A stretch of 64,000 bases of DNA from Thermohalobaculum sp039027855. Its GTDB lineage: Bacteria; Pseudomonadota; Alphaproteobacteria; Rhodobacterales; Rhodobacteraceae. Both the position numbers and the translations under genes were made by a program. The notes below the pieces were generated by a model. It did not search any database and was not told where the DNA came from. It was given only the letters and a program-made list of their open reading frames with translations. Positions 8,596-16,877 of the stretch are shown here, piece after piece. Every line of letters starts with the position of its first letter. The first letter of the stretch is position 1. The DNA lies in the NCBI GenBank assembly GCA_039027855.1, contig JBCCJI010000004.1:132332-196331 (forward strand). Reading direction: 5' to 3'.

Positions 8596-9996
8596 TCAGG
8601 TCGCCATCAACGTCTGTGCGGGCCCTTCCGTTAGCAGGGTGGCAAGACGCTCGACGCTTTCGGCCACCGCCGGTGCATCGCCCCGCCCACCAAGCGCCAC
8701 CCGCGTAAAGGGCTGCGCGCTACGGCCCACTTGGTAGATCGCCGCCGGCGGTACCAGCACCCCGGCCGAGGCCGCGGCGGCGACAAACTCGGCCGAGGTC
8801 CAGGGCTCGGGCAGCGGCAGATAGGCAAAACTTGCCGCCGGATGGGTGCGCGCGCCAAGCGGGCCAAGGTGCTGGGCAGCATGGCGGACCCGGCGTGCCG
8901 TCTCGGCCTTTACCCGGGTGCGGATGCGTTCCGCGTCGCCGTTCACCACCAGCTCCGCCGCGATGGCTTTAACAATCCAGGGCGTCTGATGGGCGAGAGC
9001 CTGATAAGCGCGCAGCGTCGCCGTTGTCCGCCCGGGCGGCACCAGCACCAGCCCTGCACGCAGGCCCGCCGCGACGCATTTCGAAAAGCTGGTCACATAG
9101 TAGGTAAGCTTGGGCAGGAAGGTCGCGAAACTGGGTGGCTTGGGCTCGATTAGGTGACCGTAGACATCGTCCTCCACCAGCGCGACGTGGTGACGTTCCG
9201 CAACCTCGGCGATGGCCTCGCGCCGCTCCTGCCCCATCAGCGCCAGCGTCGGGTTCTGCAGGGTCGAGCTCACCTGGATCGCGTCGGGATGGAACTGCGC
9301 GCAGGCCTCGTCCAGCGCATCCGGCAACAGGCCCTGTTCGTCGCAGGCGACCGGCTCAAGCCTGACGCCGAGGGCGGCGGCGCCGTCCAACAGGCCCGGA
9401 TGCAGCGTCGGCGTCGACAGGATCACCCCGCTGCCTCCCCGCGACAGGGCGGCATAGCAGGCCATCACCCCCGCCTGCGCGCCCGATGTCACCAGTAGCC
9501 GCGACGCCTCGCAGGGCACCAACCCGATGCGCAGCCAGTCGGCCAGCGCCTCGATCAGATCCGGGTCTTGGTCGCGCCAGCGATAGCCGGTCAGCGGCAA
9601 CTCGCCATAGCGCGCGATCAGCCGCCCCAGTGCGGCGGTGATCTCGATGTCTTGACCCACATCGACCGCCTGATTGCCGCGCAGGTCCACCGCGCTCGGC
9701 TTGGCGGGGCTGACGAGGTGATCGATGGCATAGCGCGGTTGCCGCTCTTCCTTCGCGCGCACGAAAGTGCCGCGCCCCACCGTCGCCTCGAGCAGCCCCC
9801 GGTCGATGCCAAGCCGGTAGGCCCGCGCCACCGCGCCCGGTCCGATGCCGAGGCGCCAGGCGAGGTCGCGCACAGGGGGGAGTTTCTCGCCGGCCGCCAG
9901 GCGGCCATCGGCGATGGCCTCTCCCAAACGGTCGGCGAGGGCGCGGAAGCGGGGCGTGCCGGCCAGCGGCGGCTCTGTGAGGATTTTTGTGTCCAT
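8596..9996 (-). CDS. MocR-type regulator: GntR winged helix fused to a PLP aminotransferase-like domain
   Basis: This 466-residue protein has a GntR-type winged helix at about residues 10-75 (LPPVRDLAWRLGIGPGAVAR, then GLLEATVGRGTFV) joined to a fold-type I aminotransferase-like domain. The PLP-binding lysine is in TSFSKCVAAGLRAG, with an upstream VTSGAQAGVMA segment. MocR proteins use the PLP domain to sense amines or PLP and usually regulate a divergent neighbour. The ATG at 9996 was chosen; a TTG at 10020 is possible but is itself inside an operator-like repeat. The divergent neighbour is a DUF1127 gene, and the spacer carries two similar repeat sites. Confidence 0.88.
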   Translation of the reverse strand: MDTKILTEPPLAGTPRFRALADRLGEAIADGRLAAGEKLPPVRDLAWRLGIGPGAVARAYRLGIDRGLLEATVGRGTFVRAKEERQPRYAIDHLVSPAKPSAVDLRGNQAVDVGQDIEITAALGRLIARYGELPLTGYRWRDQDPDLIEALADWLRIGLVPCEASRLLVTSGAQAGVMACYAALSRGGSGVILSTPTLHPGLLDGAAALGVRLEPVACDEQGLLPDALDEACAQFHPDAIQVSSTLQNPTLALMGQERREAIAEVAERHHVALVEDDVYGHLIEPKPPSFATFLPKLTYYVTSFSKCVAAGLRAGLVLVPPGRTTATLRAYQALAHQTPWIVKAIAAELVVNGDAERIRTRVKAETARRVRHAAQHLGPLGARTHPAASFAYLPLPEPWTSAEFVAAAASAGVLVPPAAIYQVGRSAQPFTRVALGGRGDAPAVAESVERLATLLTEGPAQTLMAT

Positions 9997-10004
9997 GACA
10001 ATAA

Positions 10005-10084
10005 GATTGTAACGGATCAATCCTGATTATTGCTACACAAAATATGCAGCAGACGCTGATTTGACCGATTGTATCGGTAACAAT
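10005..10084. promoter_or_regulatory. Divergent control region with paired GATTGTA-CGG operator-like sites
   Basis: Two similar sites flank the spacer between the mocR-type gene and the DUF1127 gene: GATTGTAACGGATCAAT at 10005-10021 and GATTGTATCGGTAACAAT at 10067-10084. They share 10 of the first 11 bases in the same orientation and both end in CAAT. Their starts are 62 bases apart, close to six helical turns. Each lies about 10 bases from a start codon (9996 and 10095). MocR/GabR-type regulators are known to bind direct repeats, so these are the natural candidates for its operators. A TTGACC sequence overlaps the edge of the second site. Confidence 0.55.
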
Positions 10085-10094
10085 GGAGGGACTG

Positions 10095-10367
10095 ATGGCG
10101 CATGACAGCTTCAACACCATGCCAGGCTCGGCAGCGGGAACCGTTGCCGCCTCACGCTCGATCGAGGGAGCGGCGCACCCGACCGCGATCCTTGCCCCGG
10201 GCCCCTGGACCCGCGTCATCCGCCACTGGTTCTCGGTCGTTGCGCGGTGGTATGCGGTCCACCGCACGCGCCAGCGCCTTGCGCAGCTCCCGCCGGAATT
10301 GCTGCGCGACGTTGGCCTAGACGAACTGCAGGTCCAGGATGAGTTGGAGAAACCGTTCTGGCGGTAA
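10095..10367 (+). CDS. DUF1127 small basic protein
   Basis: A 90-residue protein with the DUF1127 signature in its C-terminal half: RTRQRLAQLPPELLRDVGL followed by an acidic stretch and a KPFWR end. The N-terminal 45 residues are not conserved-looking. DUF1127 proteins are short, Arg-rich alphaproteobacterial proteins, some linked to RNA-based regulation of metabolism; a precise role cannot be assigned. The ATG at 10095 has a GGAGGG site six bases upstream and is preferred over the ATG at 10083. It is divergent from the MocR-type regulator and probably its target. Confidence 0.85.
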   Translation: MAHDSFNTMPGSAAGTVAASRSIEGAAHPTAILAPGPWTRVIRHWFSVVARWYAVHRTRQRLAQLPPELLRDVGLDELQVQDELEKPFWR

Positions 10368-10422
10368 CCTCTCCGACGACGCATCCGGGCGCCTGCCACC
10401 GGGCGCTCGGTACTCCCATCGC

Positions 10423-11646
10423 CTACGCCGAGACGATATTATGTTTAGGACCAAAGGGATAGCCGGTAACATTGTCGGCATCCATCTCACCGACGACAAG
10501 GATATCGTGTTCGCGATATCCACCGGCCCCGGGCGTTCCTTCGGGGATCGTCAGCATGGGTTCCATCGACACGACATGACCCGGCTGTAGCACGGTGTCG
10601 ATGTCTTCGCGCAATTCCAGCCCCGCCTCACGACCGTAATAGTGGCTGAGCACGCCGAAGGAATGGCCATAGCCGAAACTGCGGTAATGCAGCAGACCGC
10701 GTTCGGCGAAGAACTCGTTGATCACCGCGCAGATGTCGGAACAGCGCGCCCCCGGCCGAATGAGCGAGATGCCAAGCTCATGCGCGCCGACATTGGCCTC
10801 CCAAATCTTGAGCGAGGCTGGGTCGGGCTCGCCCAGGAACAATGTGCGCTCCAACGCCGTGTAATAGCCCGAGATCATCGGAAAGGTGTTGAGCGAGAGG
10901 ATATCGCCCCGCAGCAGCCGCCGCGCCGTGACCGGGTTATGCGCGCCATCGGTGTTCAGCCCTGACTGGAACCAGACCCAGGTGTCGCGGTACTCGGCCT
11001 CGGGAAAGCTGTCGGCGATGGCCTCCTCCATCTTGTTGCGCCCCGCCATGGCCACGTCGATCTCACGCGTGCCTTCCGCGATCGCGCCGCGCACGGCATG
11101 CCCCCCGAGATCCGCGATTCGCGCGCCTTCGCGGATCAGCGCGATCTCGGCGGGCGATTTTACCATGCGCTGGCTCATGGTGGCGGGCGCGATATCGGCG
11201 GCCTCCGGTGCGCCGAGAAACTCGGCGAGCTTCTCGGCCTGAGCCAGGGTTAGGTGATCGCCTTCGAGCCCGACGCGGCGCGGGCGGCCCGCGATATCCT
11301 GCACGGCACGCCAAAAATTGTCGCGCCGCCAGTCCGTGTAGGTCAGCGTCTCCACCGCCGCGCGGCGCTGCGGCTGCCCGCCGTCGATCATCGCAGCGAT
11401 CACCACCGCGCGCGTGTCGGTCACCACCATCGCGTAGGGCCGGCCGAAGGCGCAGTAGAGAAAACCTGAATAATACGCGATGTTATGCATCGAGGTTAGC
11501 ACGACCGCATCGGTCCGCGCCCGCTCCATGATCCCTCTCAGCCCGGCCAACCGCATGGTGTATTCCTCGGCCGAGAACGGCAGGCGCGCGGGGGCACCGT
11601 TCCGGAAGGCGACGGTGTCTGGCATGGGGGTGAGGGACGGGGTCAT
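10423..11646 (-). CDS. Creatinase (creatine amidinohydrolase), M24 peptidase fold
   Basis: The 407-residue protein follows the pattern of Pseudomonas putida creatinase along its whole length, for example FLYCAFGRPYAMVVT, NIDGGQP-like MIDGGQPQRRA, YTDWRRDNFW and SHYYGREAGLELREDIDTVL. Active-site residues known in the family are present at a constant offset of four: His236 in TDGAHNPVT, Glu266 in ALERT and Glu362 in VVSMEPM. The enzyme hydrolyses creatine to sarcosine and urea in the cytoplasm. The start at 11646 is fixed by GGAGGATGCC upstream. No creatininase, sarcosine oxidase or transporter gene is adjacent. A related Xaa-Pro peptidase-like function cannot be fully excluded. Confidence 0.88.
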   Translation of the reverse strand: MTPSLTPMPDTVAFRNGAPARLPFSAEEYTMRLAGLRGIMERARTDAVVLTSMHNIAYYSGFLYCAFGRPYAMVVTDTRAVVIAAMIDGGQPQRRAAVETLTYTDWRRDNFWRAVQDIAGRPRRVGLEGDHLTLAQAEKLAEFLGAPEAADIAPATMSQRMVKSPAEIALIREGARIADLGGHAVRGAIAEGTREIDVAMAGRNKMEEAIADSFPEAEYRDTWVWFQSGLNTDGAHNPVTARRLLRGDILSLNTFPMISGYYTALERTLFLGEPDPASLKIWEANVGAHELGISLIRPGARCSDICAVINEFFAERGLLHYRSFGYGHSFGVLSHYYGREAGLELREDIDTVLQPGHVVSMEPMLTIPEGTPGAGGYREHDILVVGEMDADNVTGYPFGPKHNIVSA

Positions 11647-11855
11647 GGCATCCTCCGGCAACCTTGGCTGGGCGCGTTTTGAGCGTTTTTGAAAGCTGGC
11701 CTCCCCCGGTCCGCCGGGGCCTGCCGCCATCCTCGCCTTTCCGAGCCCTTAGCCTTCTAGGTTGCTTGATGCAATTTCGCGGCGCAGCAATCCAAATTTC
11801 TGCTTTCCTTGCGAAAATCATGGCTACACTGCGATTCAGCTAGGAGTTTCGCGCC

Positions 11856-12248
11856 ATGGACTTCGCTCTGCCGTCTGTCGTTAAAGTCGCCCCCAAAACC
11901 GCGGTCTCGCCGGCGCCGTCGACGAGGCTCGACCTTCTGGACAAGGCGACCGCGCTGACTGCGGTGTCGGGCGGTCGGCGCTACGGGGTGCTCCGTCTCG
12001 GGCATGATGAGATCGTGGTCGAGAGCGAGGGCGCATCGCCGATGCGCGGGATCGTGGATCTGTTTGCCCGGGGAGAGCGCGTGGGCCGCCTGCTCGTGCA
12101 GTTGGTCTGGAGCGAAAACGGGCGCTCGGGATATGAGCTGAAGCGGCGCACAATCCGCATGCCGCAGGAACCCGTGCCCCATGGCGCGCGGAAGGGCGTG
12201 GACGTCGTCAGCGTATCCGACACAGGCCGCGCCGCCGAGGCGCCCTGA
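11856..12248 (+). CDS. Hypothetical protein, 130 residues
   Basis: I do not recognise this protein. Its central part alternates short hydrophobic strands and charged turns (RRYGVLRLGHDEIVVESEG, then MRGIVDLFARGERVGRLLVQLVWSE), suggesting a small beta-rich cytosolic domain broadly like PilZ-type barrels. This is only a pattern impression: the RxxxR and DxSxxG PilZ ligand motifs are not visible. An AGGAG sequence lies about ten bases before the ATG. It is a single gene on the plus strand after the creatinase, with a GC-rich overlapping frame on the opposite strand that I judge to be a shadow. Confidence 0.5.
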   Translation: MDFALPSVVKVAPKTAVSPAPSTRLDLLDKATALTAVSGGRRYGVLRLGHDEIVVESEGASPMRGIVDLFARGERVGRLLVQLVWSENGRSGYELKRRTIRMPQEPVPHGARKGVDVVSVSDTGRAAEAP

Positions 12249-13005
12249 CCCGACCCGGGTGACACTGGCAGCGTCATCGTGCTCTGCCGCGAAGCGAGAC
12301 GCGCACTGATCCTGGCGCTTCGGATGCAGCACTTTCTGTCGCCGTCTCTTCCGCGCCATGGTCGCTTTTGGGATCTGTGTTCTTCCACGTGGTCGCTCGT
12401 AACGGTCTCCGCAGAGCGCGACGGCCTGGCACTCGATGGGTAGCGACTCTCTGCCAGCCGCCGATGGCGCCTGCCCTGACAGTCTCTTCGTCGTCCCGGT
12501 TGATGACCAGTGGCGCGGTTGCGGAAGGTAGGCCACCGCCCGGATGAGTTCGATCACGGGTGATGAGCGTGTGTCCGAGGCCCGGCCTGCACTGCGACTG
12601 CCAGCCGTCGGCGCCTGCCGCCTGCGCAGTCCGACCTTCCACACCCGGTGCATGGAGCGGCGCAGGCGCAGCGTCGCTACCAGACACAGCCTCCGCTTTG
12701 CCAAGCACTTTCAAAGCACCACCGCGTTTAGGGGCTCTTCCGGTTTCCGTGACGCGGCCTCAACGGCCGTTCGCGGCGGTTTGCGATCGTGAGCGCGAAG
12801 GAGTTGAGACTCCGAACGATACAATGCGGCCGGTGTGCTCGGTACAATTCAGAAGGACGTCGCCTGCCTTCAGCCTCCGCTCTACGTCTGCCCACTGGCG
12901 CCAGCGTCGCTGCCACAACGGCTGCGTGGCCGAGACCTCTCGTTCCACGTCTTGCCTAAATGGTGGCTTGGCGACGAGAGCGACGGCGCGATCATGGCTC
13001 GCGGA
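12249..13005. other. Gene-poor 757-base spacer with a degenerate direct repeat
   Basis: Open frames exist on both strands but none has a good start site, recognisable motifs or consistent composition. A degenerate repeat is visible: the stretch from about 12443 and the stretch from about 12593 both contain TGCCAGCCG, then GGCGCCTGCC, then AGTC in the same order. A frame on the minus strand shows the matching protein-level echo (AGADGWQSQ and AGAIGGWQR). It could be a decayed gene or a non-coding repeat region; I cannot tell which. Confidence 0.4.
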
Positions 13006-13356
13006 CTAACTCGTTATCCAAGTCAAAAGGCTTGGGAGCACGGCGGCGAAGGCGACGAGCGAGAAGATGCCAAAACCGATGGTCACGCCGAACTGCACGA
13101 GGGTGAAAGCCGCCAGGCCCGCCTCGAGCCGCCGCGGCATGTCATGCCGGGCGGCGGCCCGCAGGATGAGGACGTTGAGCACGAGGATGATCGCCGTCGT
13201 GGCCACGCTCAGCAACACGGCGAGAAGCGTCTGCCCCTCACCGTGCAGCGCCGTCATGCCCTGGCCCGCCAAGCGGCCGGCAATGGGCACGGCGATCAGA
13301 TTAGCGACGACGAAAATGCCAAGGATCTGCCGCCAGCGTCCCACCGCAGCGCTCAC
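13006..13356 (-). CDS. Small three-helix integral membrane protein
   Basis: A 116-residue hydrophobic protein with three clear membrane segments: ILGIFVVANLIAVPIAG, LLAVLLSVATTAIILVLNVL and the C-terminal FGVTIGFGIFSLVAFAAVL. No family recognised. It begins at a GTG that overlaps the stop of the upstream SIMPL-domain gene (GTGA), so it is probably made from the same mRNA and may be the membrane partner of that exported protein. Confidence 0.65.
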   Translation of the reverse strand: MSAAVGRWRQILGIFVVANLIAVPIAGRLAGQGMTALHGEGQTLLAVLLSVATTAIILVLNVLILRAAARHDMPRRLEAGLAAFTLVQFGVTIGFGIFSLVAFAAVLPSLLTWITS

Positions 13357-14111
13357 TCGGCGTCGAGAAGGGCGAAGCGAACGCTGACCGAGACGCGCGC
13401 CTCGAGCGTGCCGCCCATCACGGGCGCTGCCTCCAGCGATGCGACAGCCACCATCCGGGCATCCTGCATCGGCATGGCGCCGCCCCCCTCGCTCACCTGC
13501 CGGATCGGGCCGAGGGTGAGGTCACCTGCCTCCGCTAGTTGCGCCGCGCGTGCCATCGCATCGCGCATCGCGGCCTTGCGTGCCTCCGCCTCCAGGGCGG
13601 CGCGATCCTCGATATCAAAGGCGATGCGGCCAAGTTCGTCGGCCCCGGCCTCGGTCCCCTTGGTGATGGCCTGACCGACGATCTCGAAGTCGCGGACCGT
13701 GATCGAGAGACGATTGACCGATCGGTAGCCGGTGATCCGCGCGGGGCGCCCTGGTTCGGCCCGGGCATAGACCGGTTGCAGGTCGACCGCCGCGGTCTGG
13801 AGATCACGATCCGCAATGCCGAGCGCCCGCATCGCCTCGATGACCGCTGCGATGTTCTCGTTCGCCGCGGAAAGCGCCTCGGCCGGGCTGCGCGCCTCGG
13901 CGCGTGCCGCCATCGACAGCCGCGCGATATCGGGCTCACCCACCGCGATCCCTGTGCCGGTCACGACCAGGCTGCCCTCGCTCTCGGGGTTTTGGGCCGA
14001 GGCACCAGCCGGAAGGCCGAGTACGAGAGCGGCGAGCAGCGCGCATGACAGGACGGGGACAAGCGCGCGGGAAAGCGCACTGGGCAGGGCAGTCCTGGCA
14101 GGCGGGCGCAT
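13353..14111 (-). CDS. Exported SIMPL-domain (DUF541) protein
   Basis: The ATG at 14111, with AGGAG seven bases upstream, gives a 252-residue protein with a long signal peptide (hydrophobic stretch LVPVLSCALLAALVLGL, then ASAQ). The mature part fits the SIMPL/DUF541 family: EGSLVVTGTGIAVGEPDIA at its start, a central NRLSITVRDFEIVG and a C-terminal LEARVSVSVRFALLD. Such proteins are periplasmic or outer-membrane-associated and of unclear role, in some bacteria linked to oxidative stress. It overlaps the downstream small membrane protein gene by 4 bases. Confidence 0.85.
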   Translation of the reverse strand: MRPPARTALPSALSRALVPVLSCALLAALVLGLPAGASAQNPESEGSLVVTGTGIAVGEPDIARLSMAARAEARSPAEALSAANENIAAVIEAMRALGIADRDLQTAAVDLQPVYARAEPGRPARITGYRSVNRLSITVRDFEIVGQAITKGTEAGADELGRIAFDIEDRAALEAEARKAAMRDAMARAAQLAEAGDLTLGPIRQVSEGGGAMPMQDARMVAVASLEAAPVMGGTLEARVSVSVRFALLDAE

Positions 14112-14177
14112 CGGTCTTCTCCTCTCAGGGCTTTTGGACACCCACGTGCGGCGGGGGCGAAACCGTCGCGATCTGCC

Positions 14178-15326
14178 TTAGGACAGAAGTTGCCCGTCGC
14201 GCGAGAGCAGGATGGCCACCGGCCGGGTCCGCTCGCCTTGCGCCATGGCGATCGCGATCACGGTCAGCGCCGGCACGGAGATCAGCGCTCCGGTGACGCC
14301 CCAGACCATGCCTCCGCCAAAGATCGAGAGGAAGATCGCAAGCGGGCTCAGGTTGAGACTGTCGCCCATCAACCGCGGCTCCAGCCAGTTCGAGGCGAGG
14401 ATCTGCAAGGGTGTAAGCAGCGCGATGGTCACGAGGAATGGCGTCGGGCTCTCAAATTGGACGAGCGCGAGCAGCGAGGGCAGCGCGATGCCGACCAGCG
14501 AGCCGATCGTGGGGATGAAGCTGAGGAAGAAGACGAAGACGGCCCAGACCAGTGGACTATCGACGCCGACCGCCGACAGGATCGCCCAGGTCGGTAGCGC
14601 CTGGATGAGGCCAATCAGGCATTTCATCCCGAGATACCGTTCGATCATGCGAGAGATCTGCGCCAGCATGGCGCTGGCCTGTTCTCGCCGTGCGCTGTCG
14701 CCGAGCAGGGCATTCAGCTTGTCGGGAAATCGCCGTGCCTCGGCGAACAGGAAGAACACGAGGACCGCGATCACCACCGCCTGACCAAGTGAGCCGACCA
14801 CCGATCCAAGGACATTCAGCGCTAGCGCATTGGCGTCGAGCCCGCGGATCATCTCGCCGATGCGCGGCAGGTTTAGGCCGAGCATGTCTGCCACTGGTGC
14901 CACCATCGCGCGCAGGTTCTCGCGATAGGCGGGAAGACTGTCGCGGAAGTCCGCGGCGCTATCCGCCAGCAGCAGCGACAAGAGCGTAAAGCCGGCAGCG
15001 AAGACTGTAGCGCTGGCGGCAAGCGCCACGCGGCCCGGCTGCGCCGCGGGCCCATGCGCCAGCCGCGCGATCAGCCGCGCCACGGCCGCCAGCAGAAACC
15101 AGATCAGCGCCGAGAGGACCAGGGGCTGCAACACGGGTCGAAGCTCGATCAACAGCCAAAGACCCGCCGCCAGGGCTAGCGTCAGACTGGTGAGACGGGG
15201 CAGGGCAAGGATCACCGCTTTCTCGGCGCCAAGGCCCGCCTGGCCGCCATCGGTATCGCTCAAGCGGCGTGCGGCATCGCCCGCGGGCCGACTGCTCCTC
15301 TCGTCGTCGCGCGACGTACCGTCCAT
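14178..15326 (-). CDS. AI-2E family (PerM-type) transporter
   Basis: This 382-residue protein has the AI-2E exporter family arrangement: paired N-terminal membrane segments, a soluble helical region at about residues 150-215 with the segment AEARRFPDKLNALLGDSARREQ split over it, and a C-terminal cluster of hydrophobic segments including FVFFLSFIPTIGSLVGIALP. The family includes autoinducer-2 exporters and Na+/H+ antiporter-like members, so the transported substrate is unknown. It is followed on the same strand by the SIMPL gene and preceded by ytoQ with a 3-base gap, so it may be cotranscribed with ytoQ. Confidence 0.85.
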   Translation of the reverse strand: MDGTSRDDERSSRPAGDAARRLSDTDGGQAGLGAEKAVILALPRLTSLTLALAAGLWLLIELRPVLQPLVLSALIWFLLAAVARLIARLAHGPAAQPGRVALAASATVFAAGFTLLSLLLADSAADFRDSLPAYRENLRAMVAPVADMLGLNLPRIGEMIRGLDANALALNVLGSVVGSLGQAVVIAVLVFFLFAEARRFPDKLNALLGDSARREQASAMLAQISRMIERYLGMKCLIGLIQALPTWAILSAVGVDSPLVWAVFVFFLSFIPTIGSLVGIALPSLLALVQFESPTPFLVTIALLTPLQILASNWLEPRLMGDSLNLSPLAIFLSIFGGGMVWGVTGALISVPALTVIAIAMAQGERTRPVAILLSRDGQLLS

Positions 15327-15329
15327 CGT

Positions 15330-15839
15330 TCAGGCCGTGGCGATCTCGGCCGTCTGGGGCAGGCGCGCATTGATCACGTAGTCGAGGATCGCAACCACCT
15401 GCTCGGGCGTCTCGGCGACGGCGTCGGCGGCGGCATCGACTTCCTTAAGAGCATGGGCATGCTCGGGCGGGTGCAGGATGACCAGCGATTTCGACAGCGC
15501 TGCCGCATAGCCCGCGTCGAAGGCGGCGTTCCACTGCTTGTACTTCTCGCCGAAGCGGACGACGACGATATCGGCCTGGCCGATCAGCGTGCGCGTGCGA
15601 AGCGCGTTGACGCCCGCGCCCTTGCGATCGTGCCAGAACTTGTCGCTCTCACCGCCGAGGATGGTTACGCCGCAGTCATCCGATGCCGCATGATCCGTCA
15701 CGGGCGCTGTGAAGCGCACCGGCAGGCCGAGGCGGCGGCTGCCCTCGGTGATCCGCTCGCGCCAGTCGGTGTGGATCTCGCCCGACAGATAGATCGTCCA
15801 GACGGGACCGGTCGGCGTGCCGGCTTTCAGTTCATTCAT
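15330..15839 (-). CDS. YtoQ family protein
   Basis: A 169-residue protein matching the YtoQ family: WTIYLSGEIHTDWRERI near the N-terminus, the conserved TDHAASDDCG, GESDKFWHDRKGAGVNALRT and DIVVVRFGEKYKQWNAAFDAG. The fold is expected to resemble nucleoside 2-deoxyribosyltransferases, but no activity is established for the family. The stop lies three bases before the start of the AI-2E permease gene on the same strand. Confidence 0.9.
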   Translation of the reverse strand: MNELKAGTPTGPVWTIYLSGEIHTDWRERITEGSRRLGLPVRFTAPVTDHAASDDCGVTILGGESDKFWHDRKGAGVNALRTRTLIGQADIVVVRFGEKYKQWNAAFDAGYAAALSKSLVILHPPEHAHALKEVDAAADAVAETPEQVVAILDYVINARLPQTAEIATA

Positions 15840-15925
15840 GGCTCTCTCCCAAGTGATGGCGTCGGGTAGTGGCCGCGCTCAGCGGGGCCACGGCTGCGGC
15901 GCTTCTCGTTGTGGTGCGCTATGCG

Positions 15926-16768
15926 TTACTCGGCGGCCTGACTGCCCCTTTGCGCTGCGGTCTCTTCGCGCTCCAGCCGATCGAGGCGCTCCTCGATCCG
16001 CCTCAGCTGCGACAACACTGTCTCGCGGTACTGATCCGTGGCGGCATTGGCCTCTTCGGCATGGGCATCCTGCATCGAGTTTACGATCAAGCCGACCAAC
16101 AGGTTGACCACCGCGAAGGTCGTGATCGCGATGAAGGGCACGAAGAACGCCCAGGCCTCCGGATGGACCTCCATCACCGGGCGCACGATGCCCATCGACC
16201 AGCTCTCCAGCGTCATGATCTGGAACAGCGAATAGGCCGAGCGCCCGACCGTGCCGAACCACGTGTCGAAGGTCGGGCCGAACAGGTTGGTCGCCATCAC
16301 CGCCGCGACGTAGAAGATCAGGGCCATCAGCAGGAAGACCGAGCCCATGCCGGGCAGGGCGCCGACGAACCCTTCGATCACGCGGCGGAGGCGCGGCGCC
16401 GCGGTGATCAGTCGAAGGACACGCAGGATCCTCAAGGCGCGCAGAACGCTCACGCCCTCGCCCGCCGGCATCATGGCGACCGCCACGATCACGAAGTCGA
16501 AGATGTTCCAGCCGCGGGTGAAGAAACGCAGTCCCTGGGCGATGAACTTCAGCCCGAGCTCGAGGACAAAGATCGAGAGACAGAGCTTGTCGAGCGTGTC
16601 GATCAGGCCGCCGGCGGCCGCCATCGCCGTCGCGGAGGTTTCCAGCCCCAGGATGATCGCATTTGCCACGATGACGGCGATGATCGCGTTTCGAAACCGG
16701 GCATCCTCGGTCAGCGTCGTAATCGCCGAACGCAGGCGAACGACTGCCGATTTGCTGGGATCTCTCAT
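15926..16768 (-). CDS. Bacterial voltage-gated sodium channel (BacNav)
   Basis: A 280-residue six-helix channel subunit. The S4 voltage sensor shows arginines every third residue (VLRALRILRVLRLI), the pore carries the exact NavAb-type filter TLESWSM, and S6 is ITTFAVVNLLVGLIV. The C-terminus (QLRRIEERLDRLEREE) forms heptads of a tetramerising coiled coil. Much of the pore region parallels NavAb closely, including GIVRPVMEV and FFVPFIAI. The tetramer would conduct sodium on depolarisation of the inner membrane; in other bacteria it supports motility and pH homeostasis. It is transcribed alone. Confidence 0.93.
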   Translation of the reverse strand: MRDPSKSAVVRLRSAITTLTEDARFRNAIIAVIVANAIILGLETSATAMAAAGGLIDTLDKLCLSIFVLELGLKFIAQGLRFFTRGWNIFDFVIVAVAMMPAGEGVSVLRALRILRVLRLITAAPRLRRVIEGFVGALPGMGSVFLLMALIFYVAAVMATNLFGPTFDTWFGTVGRSAYSLFQIMTLESWSMGIVRPVMEVHPEAWAFFVPFIAITTFAVVNLLVGLIVNSMQDAHAEEANAATDQYRETVLSQLRRIEERLDRLEREETAAQRGSQAAE

Positions 16769-16877
16769 GCGCCCCCCGGAACTGTCTCGCGCTCCGGGGA
16801 TATAGAGCGGCGCCGCGGCTTCGTCGCCCCTTCAAACAGGACGGGCAAGCATGGGCGGCGTGGTGACGCTGGCTGCC

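Noticed and set aside
10061..10066. TTGACC as a -35 box for the DUF1127 gene
   Set aside because: No -10-like hexamer at a suitable distance before the ATG; recorded only as part of the control region.
11757..12704. 315-residue open frame on the minus strand overlapping the 130-residue plus-strand gene
   Set aside because: Arg/Gly-rich shadow composition, no ribosome site, no recognised motif; the plus-strand gene has AGGAG and a plausible hydrophobic pattern.
12274..12714. 146-residue minus-strand frame with a repeated GA-GGWQ peptide
   Set aside because: Repeat follows from the underlying DNA repeat; no start site or family support, so kept only as a note on the spacer.
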